A stretch of 64,000 bases of DNA, taken from positions 87,598,001-87,662,000 of the forward strand of contig CP136892.1 of assembly GCA_034359265.1 (NCBI GenBank), in the 5' to 3' direction. The notes beneath the pieces are model-generated. The model saw only the letters and a list, made by a program, of their open reading frames with translations, was not told the origin of the DNA and searched no databases. A program made the translations under genes and the position numbers. This document shows, one piece after another, positions 39,901-53,049 of this stretch; positions within the stretch are counted from its first letter, which is position 1; each line of letters begins with the position of its first letter. The DNA is from Canna indica (lineage: Eukaryota > Streptophyta > Magnoliopsida > Zingiberales > Cannaceae).

Positions 39901-42900
39901 CAATTGACGCTGATAGAGAGGAAAAAATTGAGGAGGCTGCAGATTCAATAGAGAGGAATTTGGTTCTTCTTGGTGCCACAGCCGTTGAAGACAAACTCCA
40001 AAATGGGGTAGGTTTGGAGTTTTCTAGGCATTTCTCATGTATTTGTAACAGCCATTTGATGTATGTTTTTAATCATCTTTTTATGACTGGGCACGAATGA
40101 ACAGGTACCTGAATGCATAGACAAACTTGCACAAGCTGGGATCAAGATATGGGTATTGACAGGTGACAAGATGGAGACAGCCATCAATATAGGGTAGGCA
40201 CATTTGATTCATATATGAATCCTAAACAGAAGCATAATTGATTCTACTTTCTTGTATATGGTTCTAACTGGTCTTACTTCTGGCAGCTTCGCTAGCAGTC
40301 TCTTGAGGCAAGGGATGAAGCAAATAATAATCACTTTGGAAGAACCAGAAATAATTCGGTTGGAGAAAGAAGGGAACAAAGAAGCCATTGCTAAGGTAAT
40401 TATTTCAGTAGATACTATATGAAGCTAAATTGCAAAAGCCTTACTAGCATGGACAATCCACATGACAGTAAGTTGCTGTAATAAGAGAGAAAATATTATC
40501 CTAGCTAGATAAACTACAATGAATGTGAATATAATTAGTCAAGCTCAAATCGTATTAGTCTTATCTAATTTTGAAGTTCCTGCAAATTACGGTTTTGTCC
40601 TGTGATTCTTGCCTCCATCGATAAATTTTTTTTTTCATGTAAATTGCAAAATCCAGTTTAGTTTAAAGTTGAAACCAAGGTATAGATACTGATCCAAATT
40701 CCAGTCCAGACACTTTGTCAGTCCATACTGTGCGATATGCAGAGCTGTCCTGCCATGTCAAAATAATATCTAAAAATGCATATACCAACTGGCACCCTAT
40801 CGTTTCGTGCTGGTACTGGTAGAATCTGTGGTTGAGATTTCCTGTGTATAGACAGATACCTCATATCTGAATTTATAGTAAAATTCAATCCTTAATTGGT
40901 TTCTTTACCCTATTTTTTGTCTTTGCTAAAAGATGTTTTTGGTATTTCAGGCGTCAAAGGATAGTGTCATGTCTCAGATAAATAAAGGGAAGGGACTTCT
41001 TAGTTCATCAAATGATGGATCATTTGCCTTGATTATTGATGGAAAATCACTTGCATATGCACTGAAAGATGATGTTAAGAACCTATTCTTACAACTGGCT
41101 GTTGGATGTGCATCAGTTATATGCTGCCGTTCCTCCCCTAAGCAAAAAGCCCTTGTGAGTGTGGAGAATATTCAAAGTGGAAGAAGGATCTTCCATTGTT
41201 ACAATACTTCCTAATGCATCTGGTTTGGAACTAATGAAGTTATTATTGAATGTTTTTAGGTCACGAGGCTTGTTAAAGCTGGAACCGGTAAAGTGACCTT
41301 GGCAATTGGTGATGGGGCTAATGATGTTGGCATGCTTCAAGAAGCAGATATAGGGGTTGGCATCAGTGGTGCTGAGGGAATGCAGGTTAGTGATAGAACC
41401 TACATGTTTGATGACAAATTATTGCAAGAATTTCATCATACTGAACATTAATTGTTTTACTTCCCTTCCCTTCTCTAATACTGTTTTGGAATTAAAAGCT
41501 GTATTTCAAGCATACCTAATGTACACTCTTAATTGCGTCAGGCTGTCATGGCAAGTGATGTAGCAATATCTCAATTTCGCTTTCTGGAGCGCTTGCTACT
41601 TGTGCATGGACATTGGTGCTACCGAAGGATATCATCAATGGTATAATCTCTACCATTAGGTTGAGCCGAAAAAGTTTTTGCTGCCTAATCTTTGACAAGT
41701 TATGATTTCTTTTTGCAGATATGTTACTTCTTCTATAAGAATCTCACTTTTGGAGTTACCATCTTCTTGTATGAGGCATATACATCATTCTCTGGTCAAC
41801 CTGCATATAATGATTGGTTTATGTCGTTCTATAACGTCTTCTTCACTTCTCTTCCTGTGATTGCAATGGGAGTCTTTGATCAGGATGTTTCTCCTCGGTT
41901 GTGTCTAAAGGTATATTTCACCACAAACCTGGAAGCATGTTGCAGACAAATATAGTAAATCTTGATTATTTTTGTTCATAAAATGTTTTGCAATTCCTCT
42001 CGTTTTATTTTTTGTAGTATATACTATATACTACCACTCAAAAAAGGTTTTGCTATCCTCATCATTAAACCTTTGAGTGTGTCTGCTACCTGATAAATTC
42101 TAGGAAAACACTAAAATATAAGTTTGGAAGGTGAATCAGAATGTAAACTTAATCATAGCATCTTTGTAAATTTCACAAATACCTAAGAATTGCCATTAGT
42201 AAATAGTTATTGGTGGCACCATCTAACTAGTTAGAGTAAATTTTCATGGTACAGTTTCTGATGTGGTACTTTCAACATTATACTCCTTCATTGCTTTATT
42301 AAACGTTGAAGTTTCAAAACTTTTGACCTTATAATTATATAGCTCAACAAGTGCCTTCTAGGACTTCTGGTCAAACAATGTGTGGATGTATTCTTTATTT
42401 CAGTATACAAAATTCATCTGGTATTATCTGGTATCTTCTAGCCTCCAAGATTTTTGGAATTTTTCTCTCAAAAAGTCCATCTGCACTAGACAACAGTAAG
42501 AATGAATGGGAGTACATTGTAACATGCAAATGATTGTTTATGCTATTTCTTTTGTGCACCTACTGTTTTGGAGCATCTGGATATTAAAACTCTGCCTTTG
42601 TTTGGAAACAGTTCCCCATGCTCTACCAAGAAGGTGTGCAAAATGCCCTTTTCAACTGGCCCCGAATAATAGGTTGGATGTTCAATGGTGTCTGCAATGG
42701 TGTCATGGTTTTCTTCTTCTGCACAACTGCACTACAGCATCAAGCCTTCCGCAAAGGTGGTGAAGTCGTCGACTTTGAAATTCTCGGGGCCACAATGTAC
42801 TCATGCGTGGTATGGGTTGTGAACTGTCAATTGGCACTATCCATCAGCTACTTCACTATAATACAGCACATTGTCATTTGGGGTAGCATTGTTGTGTGGT

Positions 42901-43253
42901 ATCTCTTCCTTCTGGCCTATGGAGCAATCACACCCACCATTTCTACATCTGCCTTCATGGTTTTTATTGAGGGAATGGCTCCATCTCTGTCATATTGGAT
43001 CACAACGCTCTTCGTCGTCATTGCCACCCTCATTCCTTATATTGTTTATTCCACTCTTCAGATGCAGTTTTTCCCTATGTACCATAATATGATTCAGTGG
43101 ATGCGGTTTGATGGTCATGCAAACGACCCAGAGTACTGCCAGGTGGTGCGCCAGAGGTCAGTGAGGCCGACGACTGTCGGGGTGTCTGCCAGGATTGATG
43201 CAAAGGTTAATCAGTTAGCTAGAAAAGTCCATCATGCAGTTCACTCACCATAA
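36991..43253 (+). CDS. ALA: Phospholipid-transporting P4-type ATPase (aminophospholipid flippase, ALA9/ALA10-like)
   Basis: It moves phospholipids from the outer or lumenal to the cytosolic leaflet, usually with an ALIS/CDC50 subunit. The exons are 36991-37383, 38057-39396, 39487-39597, 39731-40007, 40105-40193, 40287-40395, 40951-41154, 41260-41385, 41542-41640, 41719-41910 and 42612-43253. All are GT-AG, and the total is 1193 codons, the usual family length. Visible features are the N-terminal [21 protein letters not shown] first membrane span and the actuator NLDGETN. The M4 motif PISLYVSIE is the P4 signature in place of the ion-binding PEGL. Phosphorylation is at D426 in [12 protein letters not shown], followed by [16 protein letters not shown] and the hinge GDGANDVGM. 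Several C-terminal membrane spans end in [13 protein letters not shown]. No lesions were seen. Assignment to the ALA8-12 branch is from memory of the Arabidopsis sequences. Confidence 0.96.
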
Positions 43254-44322
43254 AAAGCTTCTGTCAACTGAATCCGCTGCTACTCTCAGCCAGCTGCTCC
43301 AGGACAAGATTACTTTTTACTTAAAAGATTGCTCTAAATAATGGCATATTCCCTCAAACAATGATGCCATTTGAGGATTTGGATCGGAGGATAGTTAGCA
43401 TCCTTGTATATTCGTTTCTTTTTTGATACCAAATTAACTGTAGATTATCATTCTTTGCCTTTTGGGGGCTCTTTTTTTTTCCTTCTGAAATCTTTAGCCC
43501 TTGTAGTAGGCCTCTTATATCCTTTCAATTTTAATTTATTCATCGCATAGGCAAATTATAGGCATATCTCATTCTTTTTGCAGCCCTTCTTTTCAAACAA
43601 TAAAGTTGAAAATGGAAGAGAGGCGATTCAAGGCTGATTCTGTTTTCTTTTCCGGCCGATAGCAGTATTTTCCTAATACATGGAATTTGGAGACAGAGAA
43701 TCCATATAACCGATTTCATAGATTTAGTTGTTGTTACTGTTGTATTGCTTGTCAAATGAATAACAATATAAAACAAAGAAAAATAACATTTGCAAGATCA
43801 TTTTAAAAAACTAATATCTTAGCATTTAGCCATTCTCTGCGTGTTTTTAATTCAGCACTAGTGTTTCACGACTGATCTATACAATGACTTTTTCTTACAG
43901 GAAGTCAGGCAGAATCACTTAGTTTGCACATCCACAACTCGATCCTTTTTATGTTCTTGCATGAGTTGTTTAAAAGTTCAAAGAAAATCACACTGATTGC
44001 CAAGTTCCTCTCATCTTGTCCTGAGGGAAATTATGGTCAAATACAGAGCAATTAATCAAACTAGAATTGGATGTTGAGCACCAACATGGAATCAAAGCTT
44101 GGTGAGAAAAGAAAAGCATCCTTAGTGAGCATTTAGAAGAATGGATTTGACAGTAATCAGCAAATTGGACTTTGTTCTAATTTATGTTTCAATAAAATAC
44201 TGTATTCTTATTCCCAAACAATAAAGTCAACCTCAACCCAAAAAGCACAAGAAAGCTCTAAATCAGCAATCATGAGACTGAGACTGAAGCAGATGAAATA
44301 AATTATCAGAGTAGTCAGTAAC
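43254..44322. other. P4-ATPase 3' UTR and intergenic DNA
   Basis: The first few hundred bases after the stop probably form the 3' UTR. The rest lies between two convergent genes. I see nothing else in it. Confidence 0.5.
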
Positions 44323-44631
44323 TTATGGCTGCGGCAACGATAGAGACGGTTCGGACTCCGCAGCCGCCACCGCCACCGCCACCTTCGCTTCTCTCACGAC
44401 GGTACGATGCCGGCTCCACCGCCGCCGGGTCCACCCGACGCAGTCATAGGACGCATCAGGGCCGGCCAACTGCGACGCGCAAACCCGGGCGAAAATGCAT
44501 GAGAACACCGTCAAGATCAATATCACCGACATGACCACGAAGAACGGCCCGAGCGACCCCGACCGGTGCCCGGCCGAACCCGTGGCTTGCGCCTGGTAGC
44601 CCGGTAGTGGCGTCAACGTGGTCGAAGCCAT
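44323..44631 (-). CDS. Small single-span membrane protein of 102 residues, function unknown
   Basis: I do not recognise a named family. From the ATG at 44631 the protein has an N-terminal polar part (MASTTLTPLPGYQAQATGS), one hydrophobic span (GPFFVVMSVILILTVFSCIFA), a short CAS/YDCVGW segment, a basic stretch (TRRRWSRHRTVV) and an alanine-rich C-terminus. The positive-inside pattern suggests a cytosolic C-terminal tail. An in-frame upstream ATG (44757) would add 42 residues including an alanine run. I prefer 44631 because that run is encoded by a GCx microsatellite that looks like leader, and the TATA-like CTATAAGTGC at about 44716-44725 would place the upstream ATG before the transcription start. 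Similar short membrane proteins are common in plant genomes. Confidence 0.7.
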   Translation of the reverse strand: MASTTLTPLPGYQAQATGSAGHRSGSLGPFFVVMSVILILTVFSCIFARVCASQLAGPDASYDCVGWTRRRWSRHRTVVREAKVAVAVAAAESEPSLSLPQP

Positions 44632-44726
44632 TTCTGCTGCGGCTGCTGCTGCTGCTGCTTCTAAGAAAGGAAACAAAGCGGAGAGGGAAAGGGAAGGAGA
44701 AGATGGAGGATGAGTTGCACTTATAG
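44632..44726 (-). promoter_or_regulatory. Leader and TATA box of the small membrane protein gene
   Basis: Minus-strand GTCTATAAGTGC near 44716-44727 is a plausible TATA box. The leader contains a GCx/CTG-type trinucleotide run (about 44633-44660) directly before the chosen ATG. Confidence 0.5.
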
Positions 44727-45189
44727 ACCAGCTTGTACAAGTGTTGCATGTTGGCATATTCCTTAATATGTCAAAGGATTAGACACTAAGATTTGTAAAG
44801 TGGAAAAGCAAGGGGGCTCAGCTTTTGTGGTTTAGTGGAGAACAACATGGAAAGGAGAAAAGCTTACTTGATCAGGGGTTTTATTAAGATAGTGAGCAAG
44901 AAAGAAAGATGAGTGATTCATTGGATACTGAGCTTTCTTCTTCGCCAATTCGCCGTGATAAACTACTTTTCAATTAGATCCCTTTGTTAGTTTTCTTAGA
45001 TGTGTTAATGCTGCGTTGCTTTTTGTGTAATGCTAATCTTTTGTTTCCTGTAGGGCTGTAGGTGATGCATTTCGTGGTGAGCTGAAATTGACAGCACTCC
45101 AAAGCTTTGCAAAGCTGGGCTTTCCATTTAAAGAGTTTGCGTGGCCGTGACAATGAGATATTTTTAACAAGAGGAATGGCGGGTCCGTC

Positions 45190-45560
45190 CTTAACTGGTC
45201 GGTATAAGGATCCGCGATTCAATTTCGATTTTAATTAGTAAAATTTAAAAATTAATTAAAATTAATTTGATTTCGATTATTGGGTTGCGGATAACCGATA
45301 ACCGAAATTGATTATATATTTTGGTTATCGGTTATCCGCGATGCGGTAATCAAGACCAATAATAATTAATAATTATATATGTTAAGTAATTATATATTTG
45401 AAAATTACTAATTAATTGATTACACATTTACTGTTTACTAACTGGTTAATAAATAAGTAAATGGTTAGTATCCGATTCAAATTTATCGGTTTCGATTATC
45501 CGTCGAATAACCGATAATGAATAGGTTTCAATTTCGATTCACGTAAAAATTACTATATGG
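45190..45560. repeat. Dispersed repeat with GGTTATCCG / CGGATAACC words (copy 1)
   Basis: This segment is rich in GATTTCGATTA, GGTTATCGGTTATCCG and GATAACCGATAACCGAA. A related sequence lies in the opposite orientation at about 59150-59575, so this is a dispersed, probably non-autonomous transposon family. The boundaries are approximate. Confidence 0.6.
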
Positions 45561-46400
45561 GTTATCAAAAATAATTTCATAATATACTATATATATTATA
45601 GCCATTTAAAATTTAAAACTTTAAGTTTTAAAGCGATTAAAATGTGTTCTTTTTGGTTAAGCATAGTGTGAATTTTTTTTTAACAAATATGGTAGTATAT
45701 TTTTAGTGATTAAATATTATTTTAAACATTTAGTAGCTAAAAATTATTATTTTAAAAATGTTGTAGTTACCTAAATGCTTTTGGCAAGAATATTTAAGTG
45801 GTTAAAATGTGTTCTTATAGTGAGATTTTTTTTTTTGATAATTTTGATAGTGTTTATTTGGTAGCTAAAATTAATAAATTATTTAAATTTTATTCATTAA
45901 TTTTTTTTAAGTGACTAAAATATATTTTTTTGAACCAATTGTGAGCAGCATATTTGTGACAATATATTATATGTTGTTTAAAGATCTAGATTCGAATCTT
46001 AATACGATCATTTATTATGATTTTTTATTTTTGTCAAATAAAAATATATATATATTTTTAGAAATGAAGTATGATTTGAGTGTTTGATTTGGCATTTTGA
46101 ATTTAAGAAAATTGACACTTTTATTTTTGCTTTCGGAAAATTTTCAAAATCATTTTTTCGCTTTGAAAATTGATTTTTTAACATAGACTCTCGTCCTCTC
46201 GTCTTCCCTTCGCGCATGTTGAGAGTAACGGATCCGAGATAACGGGAGAGTGTAGCGGATCGGTGCGAATTGAATGGTTACGTCTCGTCATCAGCGAGAT
46301 TCGAAACCAACTGGTTGGTAGCGGCCTGCTCCGAAATCATACGAACCTCTTGGAACAGGAAACATGCATATTTCCAGTGTACAAATGCCACGTGGTGAAT
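45561..46400. other. AT-rich intergenic DNA upstream of OSCP
   Basis: A few repeats of AAATGTGTTCTT and AGTGATTAAA are visible near 45640-45830. I see no gene. Confidence 0.5.
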
Positions 46401-46404
46401 AATA

Positions 46405-46516
46405 CTTCCGTATATAAAAAGGCTGCGGTCATCAACTCCCTCGAGCCGCTTGTTCACGCCTTTTCTCGATCGCATTCATTAGGGTCGCCGGCGAAAGCAT
46501 TTTAGGGTTTATTCGG
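46405..46516 (+). promoter_or_regulatory. OSCP core promoter and leader
   Basis: CCGTATATAAAAAGGC near 46407-46422 is a textbook plant TATA box about 100 bp before ATG 46517. The leader ends in a pyrimidine- and purine-mixed stretch without upstream ATGs that would obviously interfere. Confidence 0.7.
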
Positions 46517-49500
46517 ATGGCTCTCTCGGGGCGTCTCAGATCTGCTCTCCCGCTCTTTGGCAAGATCCTTTCGGCCGAATCCCCGGTCATCTCCGCTCGA
46601 TCGGCTGCTGATCGAACTTTGGGAAACCCTATCACCGTAAGAACTCTAGTCCTAGTCTTTCTTTTTCCATTTTAGTTCTTCTTTCATTCATTTATTGACC
46701 TTATGATTCGTCCTGTCTGCTCCTCGTCCTGTGGTTGTCAAATCTGATTTCGATTTGCGGATATCGATGGCAATAGAAGGATAACCTTTCTCTTTAATTC
46801 GACGAAGTATCTTTCTCTGAGTTTGATATTTTCTAGATCGCGGTTTCTTGGGATATTGTAAACTATTTCACTCCAATTTCTCCGATAGCGTTGTCATCAG
46901 CTCGCATGATGCATATGCTTTGATTTGTGAGTTAATTCATCGAGGCCTTTCTTGCAGGGTCTAAGAAACTTTGCGACCCAGACAAAGCCAACTGGAGCCA
47001 ATGTCAAGGTAATTGACACGTTTTGGTGAATTTCCATAATATTGCTGCTATATTATTATTATTTTGCTCCTTGGCGAAAGATGTATGATATTGCTGTTCA
47101 ATTTTGTTCGGTGTATCTGATTTCTTTGAACAATCTTATCGGTTGTTTAATGGCATTTCCGTCCTTATTGCATTATTGTTGGGTGCTTCTTAAATATCGT
47201 AGTAGTCAATATGAGGTTATGTAGAATTTCAGTTGAATATGTACTGTTTATTTCTATGTTTCTAGCTCCTTGATAATATTGACTTGAATGAATGCACTAT
47301 AACTTGAACTGTGGTTTAAAATACCATTCAAGAATCGGAGTTACCAGTACACACTATACCAGCTTGTACAGCCTTTTGTTTTCATTTATTTATATGTTTA
47401 TGTGTAAAACAATTTTGAACATTAGAACATAACATACTTGCATTGGCAGAGTAGTGGTGTTGTTATTTTTGTTTTTCTTCTCCTTTTCTTGTCATTTTGT
47501 GCCAAAATTGCTTGTACATGATGGTACCAATTTGATCGGGTTCTGGGACTGGCATCAAGCCACTAAGAGCAATACTTTGATCATTGGCTTGAACAGTACT
47601 AACCTTGTAAGGGGTTTTCTCGGTTTTGCTATCCATTAAGTGATAAGCCAATAACAATCATATTCAGATAATAATACATGGTTGTAGCTGGTTTATGGTA
47701 ATAAATTTGTCTTTCTAGATCTAGTCAAAGCTAAGGCCATCTTCATAATCATTGGGCCAGACCTTCAACTTTATGTAAAACTGGACTCTTATAATGATCT
47801 GAAAGTGGTTCCCATATGGAAAATACTGGGAACTTATTCAACATGATGATGCAACATTCTTTAGTATGTAACAATCAATGCACTAAATTATCTTAAAGAA
47901 ATTTGAAGGTGAAGAAAGGAGAACAATTAATTTGGTTGCCTTGAATCATTGCAAGCTTCTCTTGTTTAATTGGTTCTGTATACTGTAGAATGTAGACTAA
48001 AAAATTACCCCATCTTCCTGTTTTTAGCACATGTAGCTATTGTCCTTCTGGTTTATGTCTACTACTTCGGGTTTATACTTGTGTAGCCTATGGTAATTCT
48101 GTAATAAGAATGCATAATGAAAAAAAAATCCTTCAAAAATAAAAATTCCTGCAACTTTTTCTCCATGACTTCCGTAGATGAATTGAATTAAATTCCGCAA
48201 TAAAATGTTCTAAATAATAACGTCCAGAACTCCAGATATCAAGATACAATCTGTTCTGATTGCACAATTTCTTCCCATGGTGTCCAGTTTAAAATATTTG
48301 CATAGCAGCAAAGATATGGGTAGATAGATTCTCCTCTCAGTTGTCTCACAAGTAGTAATTGAAATTGAACATTTCCAGTTTTTGTTAATTTTGATTGGTT
48401 TCAATGTTCGTATGAGACTTAAATTTGAGGTTTTCTAATATGCAATTGCAGGTGCCTTTAAAACTTTTTGGAGGTTCAGGAAATTATGCATCTGCTCTTT
48501 TTCTTGCTGCATCCAAAGTAAATTCATTGGACAAGGTTGAAGCCGAGATTCTAGATGTGGTAGAGGCTTCCAAAAAAAGTCCTTTGTTTTCACAGTTCAT
48601 CAAAGACTTATCAGTTCCTAGAGAGACCCGTGTGAAAGCCGTTAATGAAATATTTTCTGAGGCTGGGTTTTCTGATGTCACTAAGAACTTCTTAGGTACC
48701 ATAATTTTCCCTTTTAAGTTCATTACCTATTTTCTCCTGTGTGCTTGCATTTCTAATAGATGATTTAGATGCTGTAAATTGTGACAGACTTTTCGTAAAA
48801 CTGAAAGTCTATCTTTTTATTAATGGAAGTTTAAATAAATTGTGAGATAAAAAGTCTTCATTCTGTGCTATACTGGAGGTCCCTCTTAAATGAACATATG
48901 AACTGCTTCATTTTTCATGTACTTGCTACTTTTAACATAGACATTAAACCTCCATAATTGGCATATACAGAGTATAGACTCATATTCCTGTGGGCATATA
49001 TACTAATATAATATTCATTTATTCTTGGATGTCCATTCATATTGTTTGTGTCCCATTCTAAAATATTATGTTGCTAGAGGGTGGATTTGGTATAACGGTA
49101 AAGTTACCCCACTTGCGACATTCACTTGCGACCTGGAGTTCATGGGTACGAGCCATGGAAATAGCCTATTTCCATAGTTCTTGGTAGATTGCTTGCACCT
49201 AATGTTAAAATGTGATTTCTTTTGTTATGACATGGTTTATTTTTTTTGTCTAATTGATTTTTCTTGTTTCTTTGCTGAAATAGCAGTTTCATTGTTGGAT
49301 AAAGCAACTGATTATTTGAATCTTGGTTAACTGTAACTATTAGTTCTTTATCTACTTGTATTCTTTCAAACAGCTTGTTGCCTTGTTGGACACTACCCTG
49401 TACTACCAATTTTTTTATTATGCCATTAGTGTCTTACTGAGTACAAGTGTCTGCACTTCTTCAATATATGTATTCTTCAAGTTTTACACTTCAAATAGAG

Positions 49501-50829
49501 TCATTAGTACTTACATGATCTACCATACGTGCCATGATTTGATCTGTCCTTGCTTTTTTGATTAAGTTGCCATCTTCAATGTATAAATATCGAAGAACAG
49601 AATTAGTAGGTTAGGTTTGGATATGATGCCTATATTGCATATAACGGCTCTGGTTTTCTTGTTGCTCACATCAAATAAGGCTTATATTTCTTATGTTGCT
49701 CTTTTGCAACTAATATTCAAGTAAAGTAATTTTGCTTGTGTTGGTATTTTCTTTGTTTTCCTGCTATCATTATAATTGCACTTGTACTTCATCATGTGAA
49801 AGTCTTACCTGCTTTTTGGTTCTATTTTTTTAAATATGGAAGCTGTCTTGGCTGATAACGGAAGGCTTAGAAATATAGAACGGATTGTTAAGAGATTTGT
49901 TGAGTTGACTATGGCACACAGGGGAGAGGTCAAAGTTATTGTCACAACAGTTATTGTAAGTTCTCCTTTTATGATTGCTTGCAAACATGAAATGATAACT
50001 TGAAATTCATTTGTTAAGAAAGAGCTGAAAATGGGAGATGGGTGAAATTTTTTACTGGTTATTATCTACCTTTGTGTTAAATGATATTAAGTAGGATTTT
50101 GGATTTTGGATCTTATGGGGATAGTGATTTTTCCTTCAAATTAAATTGACAAAACGAAGAATGCTTGCTTTCTTATGACATTGGCTCTTCTGTTTCTTGT
50201 ATTTTCAGTGCACCCTGTTTGTTTCTCCAACTGTTTCCATTCTTGTATTTACTGGGTGCTCCAGTGTTTCTTTTTTTTCTCATTCCAAAACTTCTTTCTT
50301 TCAAATGTCTTATAATCAATTTTCTATTTTTTATTTTTTATTTGGTACGATTGGGTTGGGCGGGTGAAAGGGCTATAATTGATGGTCAATAGCTGATTAA
50401 ATTTATTGTGATTTTTTTAGCTTAATAAATTCTCTTGTGGGCTTTATGTTTTGAGTATATCCCTTTTTAAATCTAGCTATTGTTTTTGTTTTTGTTGTCA
50501 GCCACTTCCTGCTGAAGAGGAGAAGGAGCTCAAATTGACTTTGCAAGATATTTTAGGACAAGGGAAAACTGTCAAACTTGAGCAGAAGGTAAATTCTTTG
50601 TTTGTTTTGGTGATAATGTTAGGCTTTCCTTTGGAATTTCGTGATGGAAGTCTAGTAGTTGTGACAAGTTTTGGATTTTGATTTTATTTTGTGTTTCTTG
50701 CAGATTGATCCCAGCATTATGGGAGGATTGGTGGTTGAATTTGCACAGAAAGTTTTTGACATGTCAATCAAAACAAGGGCGAAGCAAATGGAGAAGTTCT
50801 TGAGGGAACCGGTCAATTTTGACTTCTAA
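46517..50829 (+). CDS. ATP5: Mitochondrial ATP synthase subunit O (OSCP, delta subunit of the F-type family)
   Basis: OSCP links the peripheral stalk to the F1 head in the inner mitochondrial membrane. The exons are 46517-46636, 46958-47008, 48452-48695, 49843-49955, 50502-50588 and 50704-50829; all introns are GT-AG and the frame closes at 246 codons, normal for plant subunit O. Residues 1 to about 47 form an arginine- and serine-rich mitochondrial presequence (MALSGRLRSALPLFGKILSA), followed by GLRNFATQ. The mature part has VPLKLFGGSGNYASALFLAA, SPLFSQFIKDLSVPRETRV, LADNGRLRNIERIVKRFVEL, AHRGEVKVIVTTVIPLPAEE and the C-terminal KIDPSIMGGLVVEFAQKVFD, all standard OSCP landmarks. The terminal MSIKTRAKQMEKFLREPVNF matches plant orthologues. 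Introns 2 and 3 are longer than 1.1 kb, and intron 3 carries a SINE. No defects were seen. Confidence 0.96.
49076..49215 (+). mobile_element. Au-like SINE in OSCP intron 3
   Basis: GGTATAACGGTAAAGTT (A-box position) and, about 45 bp on, GACCTGGAGTTCATGGGTAC followed by GAGCCATGG (B-box position) match the layout of the plant Au SINE, including its downstream GGAAATAGCCT block. These are tRNA-derived RNA polymerase III promoter boxes. The B box is mutated (GGGTACGAGCC), the 3' end is short, and no clear target duplication remains, so this is an old copy. Confidence 0.8.
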
Positions 50830-52490
50830 TTATGATTCATATCCCACCAATCTCAACAATCCTCTGTTTGGTGGCATAACTCCAAATAAAATGTCTGATA
50901 CAGAGACTTATGCTGTATTTTCTTGTAATGACAGCGTTGCTGAAGTGTTTGTTTTTTATTGAAAGCTTATTGTGGTGGTTTCATTTGTAACAATTATTAT
51001 TTGTTAGCACATCTTAGTGGGAAAATGTGCTTAGCATGTGGGAGAACATGCCCTTTCTGGTAGTAATTCCGTCTGAGCATTGCTTTACTAGACCAGTGGA
51101 ACAATTTGATCGAAGCACCATTTATTATCAAAAAATTTAGAATACTTAAAATTAATATGCAATATTTTGTTATTGCATTCAGAATGTTACATGTCTACAC
51201 AGATTAAAATTAATACAGAATCCTTACAAATGGAGATGAAACAATCAATAACCAAAAGCAAGCAAGGTAATATAGTGATGAAGAACAAAACAAAAATGAG
51301 GCTGACTCAGATCAATAGCCATCAAGTAACCAAATTAAAAGGAAAAGAAAGGAATTCATAACAAACACAGCATATGGCACATAACACTTGAAATCTTTGA
51401 AAAAAGTGTAAGCATGTCATACTTTAGATTAACACCTTTCCAAATAAAAATTATAATGACTAAAAGTTGAACATAGATAACGTAGACAAGGACATTCTTG
51501 GGTTCTCAAAGAACATTGGCTTCCTCATAAGTTGGAGACTTTGGATTATAAGCAGCTATGCTAATGCACATTTCTTAGTGATGATTAATGGAATGAGATG
51601 CACACTGGAGAAAGCTCAGATGATTAATGGAATGAGATGCACATTTCTTAGTGATGATTAATGGAATGTCTTAGGCACTTCATCAGTTCATCCTTTGGAA
51701 AAGCTCAGATGCACACTGGAGAAACCTCTGTGAAACTAGTGAACCCATTTTCTGGTGAGAGTTGAGCCTGGACTACTAAACCTGTTTAAGCATTATCTTG
51801 TAGAATTAACATCAGTCCAACTGGCAAACTTAAGATTAGGGCTTCAGCGTCGCTTTCAAGAGCCTCAATTTACCCATCAATAAATTTTAATTCTCACTTT
51901 AATCCTCATATTTTGAAAAAAAATAATGTTTTGTTAAATTAAAAAGTTCCATGCTTTTTCATCAACTAATCAAAACCAATATTTCAAAATAAAATATCAC
52001 TGCATTATTTGATTTAATCTTAAATCACATGTTTAAAAGAAATAAAATGTAATTCTCAAATAATTATCAATATCCTCATCGTTAATATACAAGTATGAAT
52101 TTACTGAGTGGTTAATCAATGAAACACGTAAGATATATGAAAATTTCATTTAATATGGAAGTGTTGTTAACTAATTAGTGATTTTGGATCACAATGAACG
52201 AAAAAAAATAATTTGAGAAGATAAAATGATATTTTATATAAAAAAAACTATAAGGATTAAAATTAAATCAAAGTAATTTCGAGAGGTTAAAATAGACTTT
52301 TTAAATTTTAGAGTCAACGTAAAATTAAAAATAAATTTTGTGGGTTAAACTGACATTTTTTTTAAAAAAATAGTATAGAAGTAAGAATGGATATAAATTT
52401 TAGAAGCTAAAATGAAATTAACCATAAAAATTAAGACATAGTTAGATTACTTCCCATTAAACAACATATTAAAAACATCAAACAGCTATT
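50830..52490. other. OSCP 3' region and AT-rich intergenic DNA
   Basis: The OSCP 3' UTR probably ends within the first few hundred bases. Around 51575-51740 a short block (GATTAATGGAATGAGATGCACA and variants) occurs two or three times in tandem disorder. I see no gene. Confidence 0.5.
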
Positions 52491-52494
52491 TCCT

Positions 52495-52790
52495 TCGCAT
52501 AGGGTGTCCATGGGTACTCGATAGATCTAGAATCGATTGGAATCTATCTGATCGGGTAGGTTTCGGGTAAATCCTAATTAAATTCGGGTATGGTCTGAGA
52601 CAAAAATTAAGGAATCAATTAAAATCGGTTTCAATTCCGATTTTGATTCCAACACATCGGATACTTAGAACTGAAACCAAAATCGGTACCTGAAATTTGT
52701 ACCTGGAACCTATAAATGAATAGGTTTCATGATATCCGAAATCTGTACTACACCATATGTTCTGAATAGAATTCAATTTCAAATTCCAAC
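52495..52790 (+). repeat. Dispersed repeat with CTGAGACAAAAATTAAGGAA (copy 1)
   Basis: This segment shares the order GGGTA, TCGATTGG/TCGGTTGG, AATTAAATTCGGxTA, CTGAGACAAAAATTAAGGAA and CCAACA with 61930-62300 on the same strand. It has no coding frame and is likely a non-autonomous transposon family. Confidence 0.65.
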
Positions 52791-53049
52791 GTGATAGGAT
52801 CCAAGTATTATGAAAATAAAGGCACCCGAAGTCACTCACCCTTGCGTCCATTGACGCTCCAAGGAAGGCAAAAGCACGAGCAGGTAGCGAACTGTTCTGC
52901 AAGCGCTACAAACTGGAAGGGGATTACTATCTCGAGTCGAGGGAGTTACTGTAGATGGTCTCAAAAGTCAAACTAAGATATCATATATCAAGGTCAAAGA
53001 GCTTATAATTTGCTTTGAGCAAGACATATAAAGGATTCTATTTCAACTC

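Noticed and set aside
49076..49160. tRNA gene
   Set aside because: A- and B-box words are present but no cloverleaf or anticodon arm can be built; the downstream block matches a SINE body.
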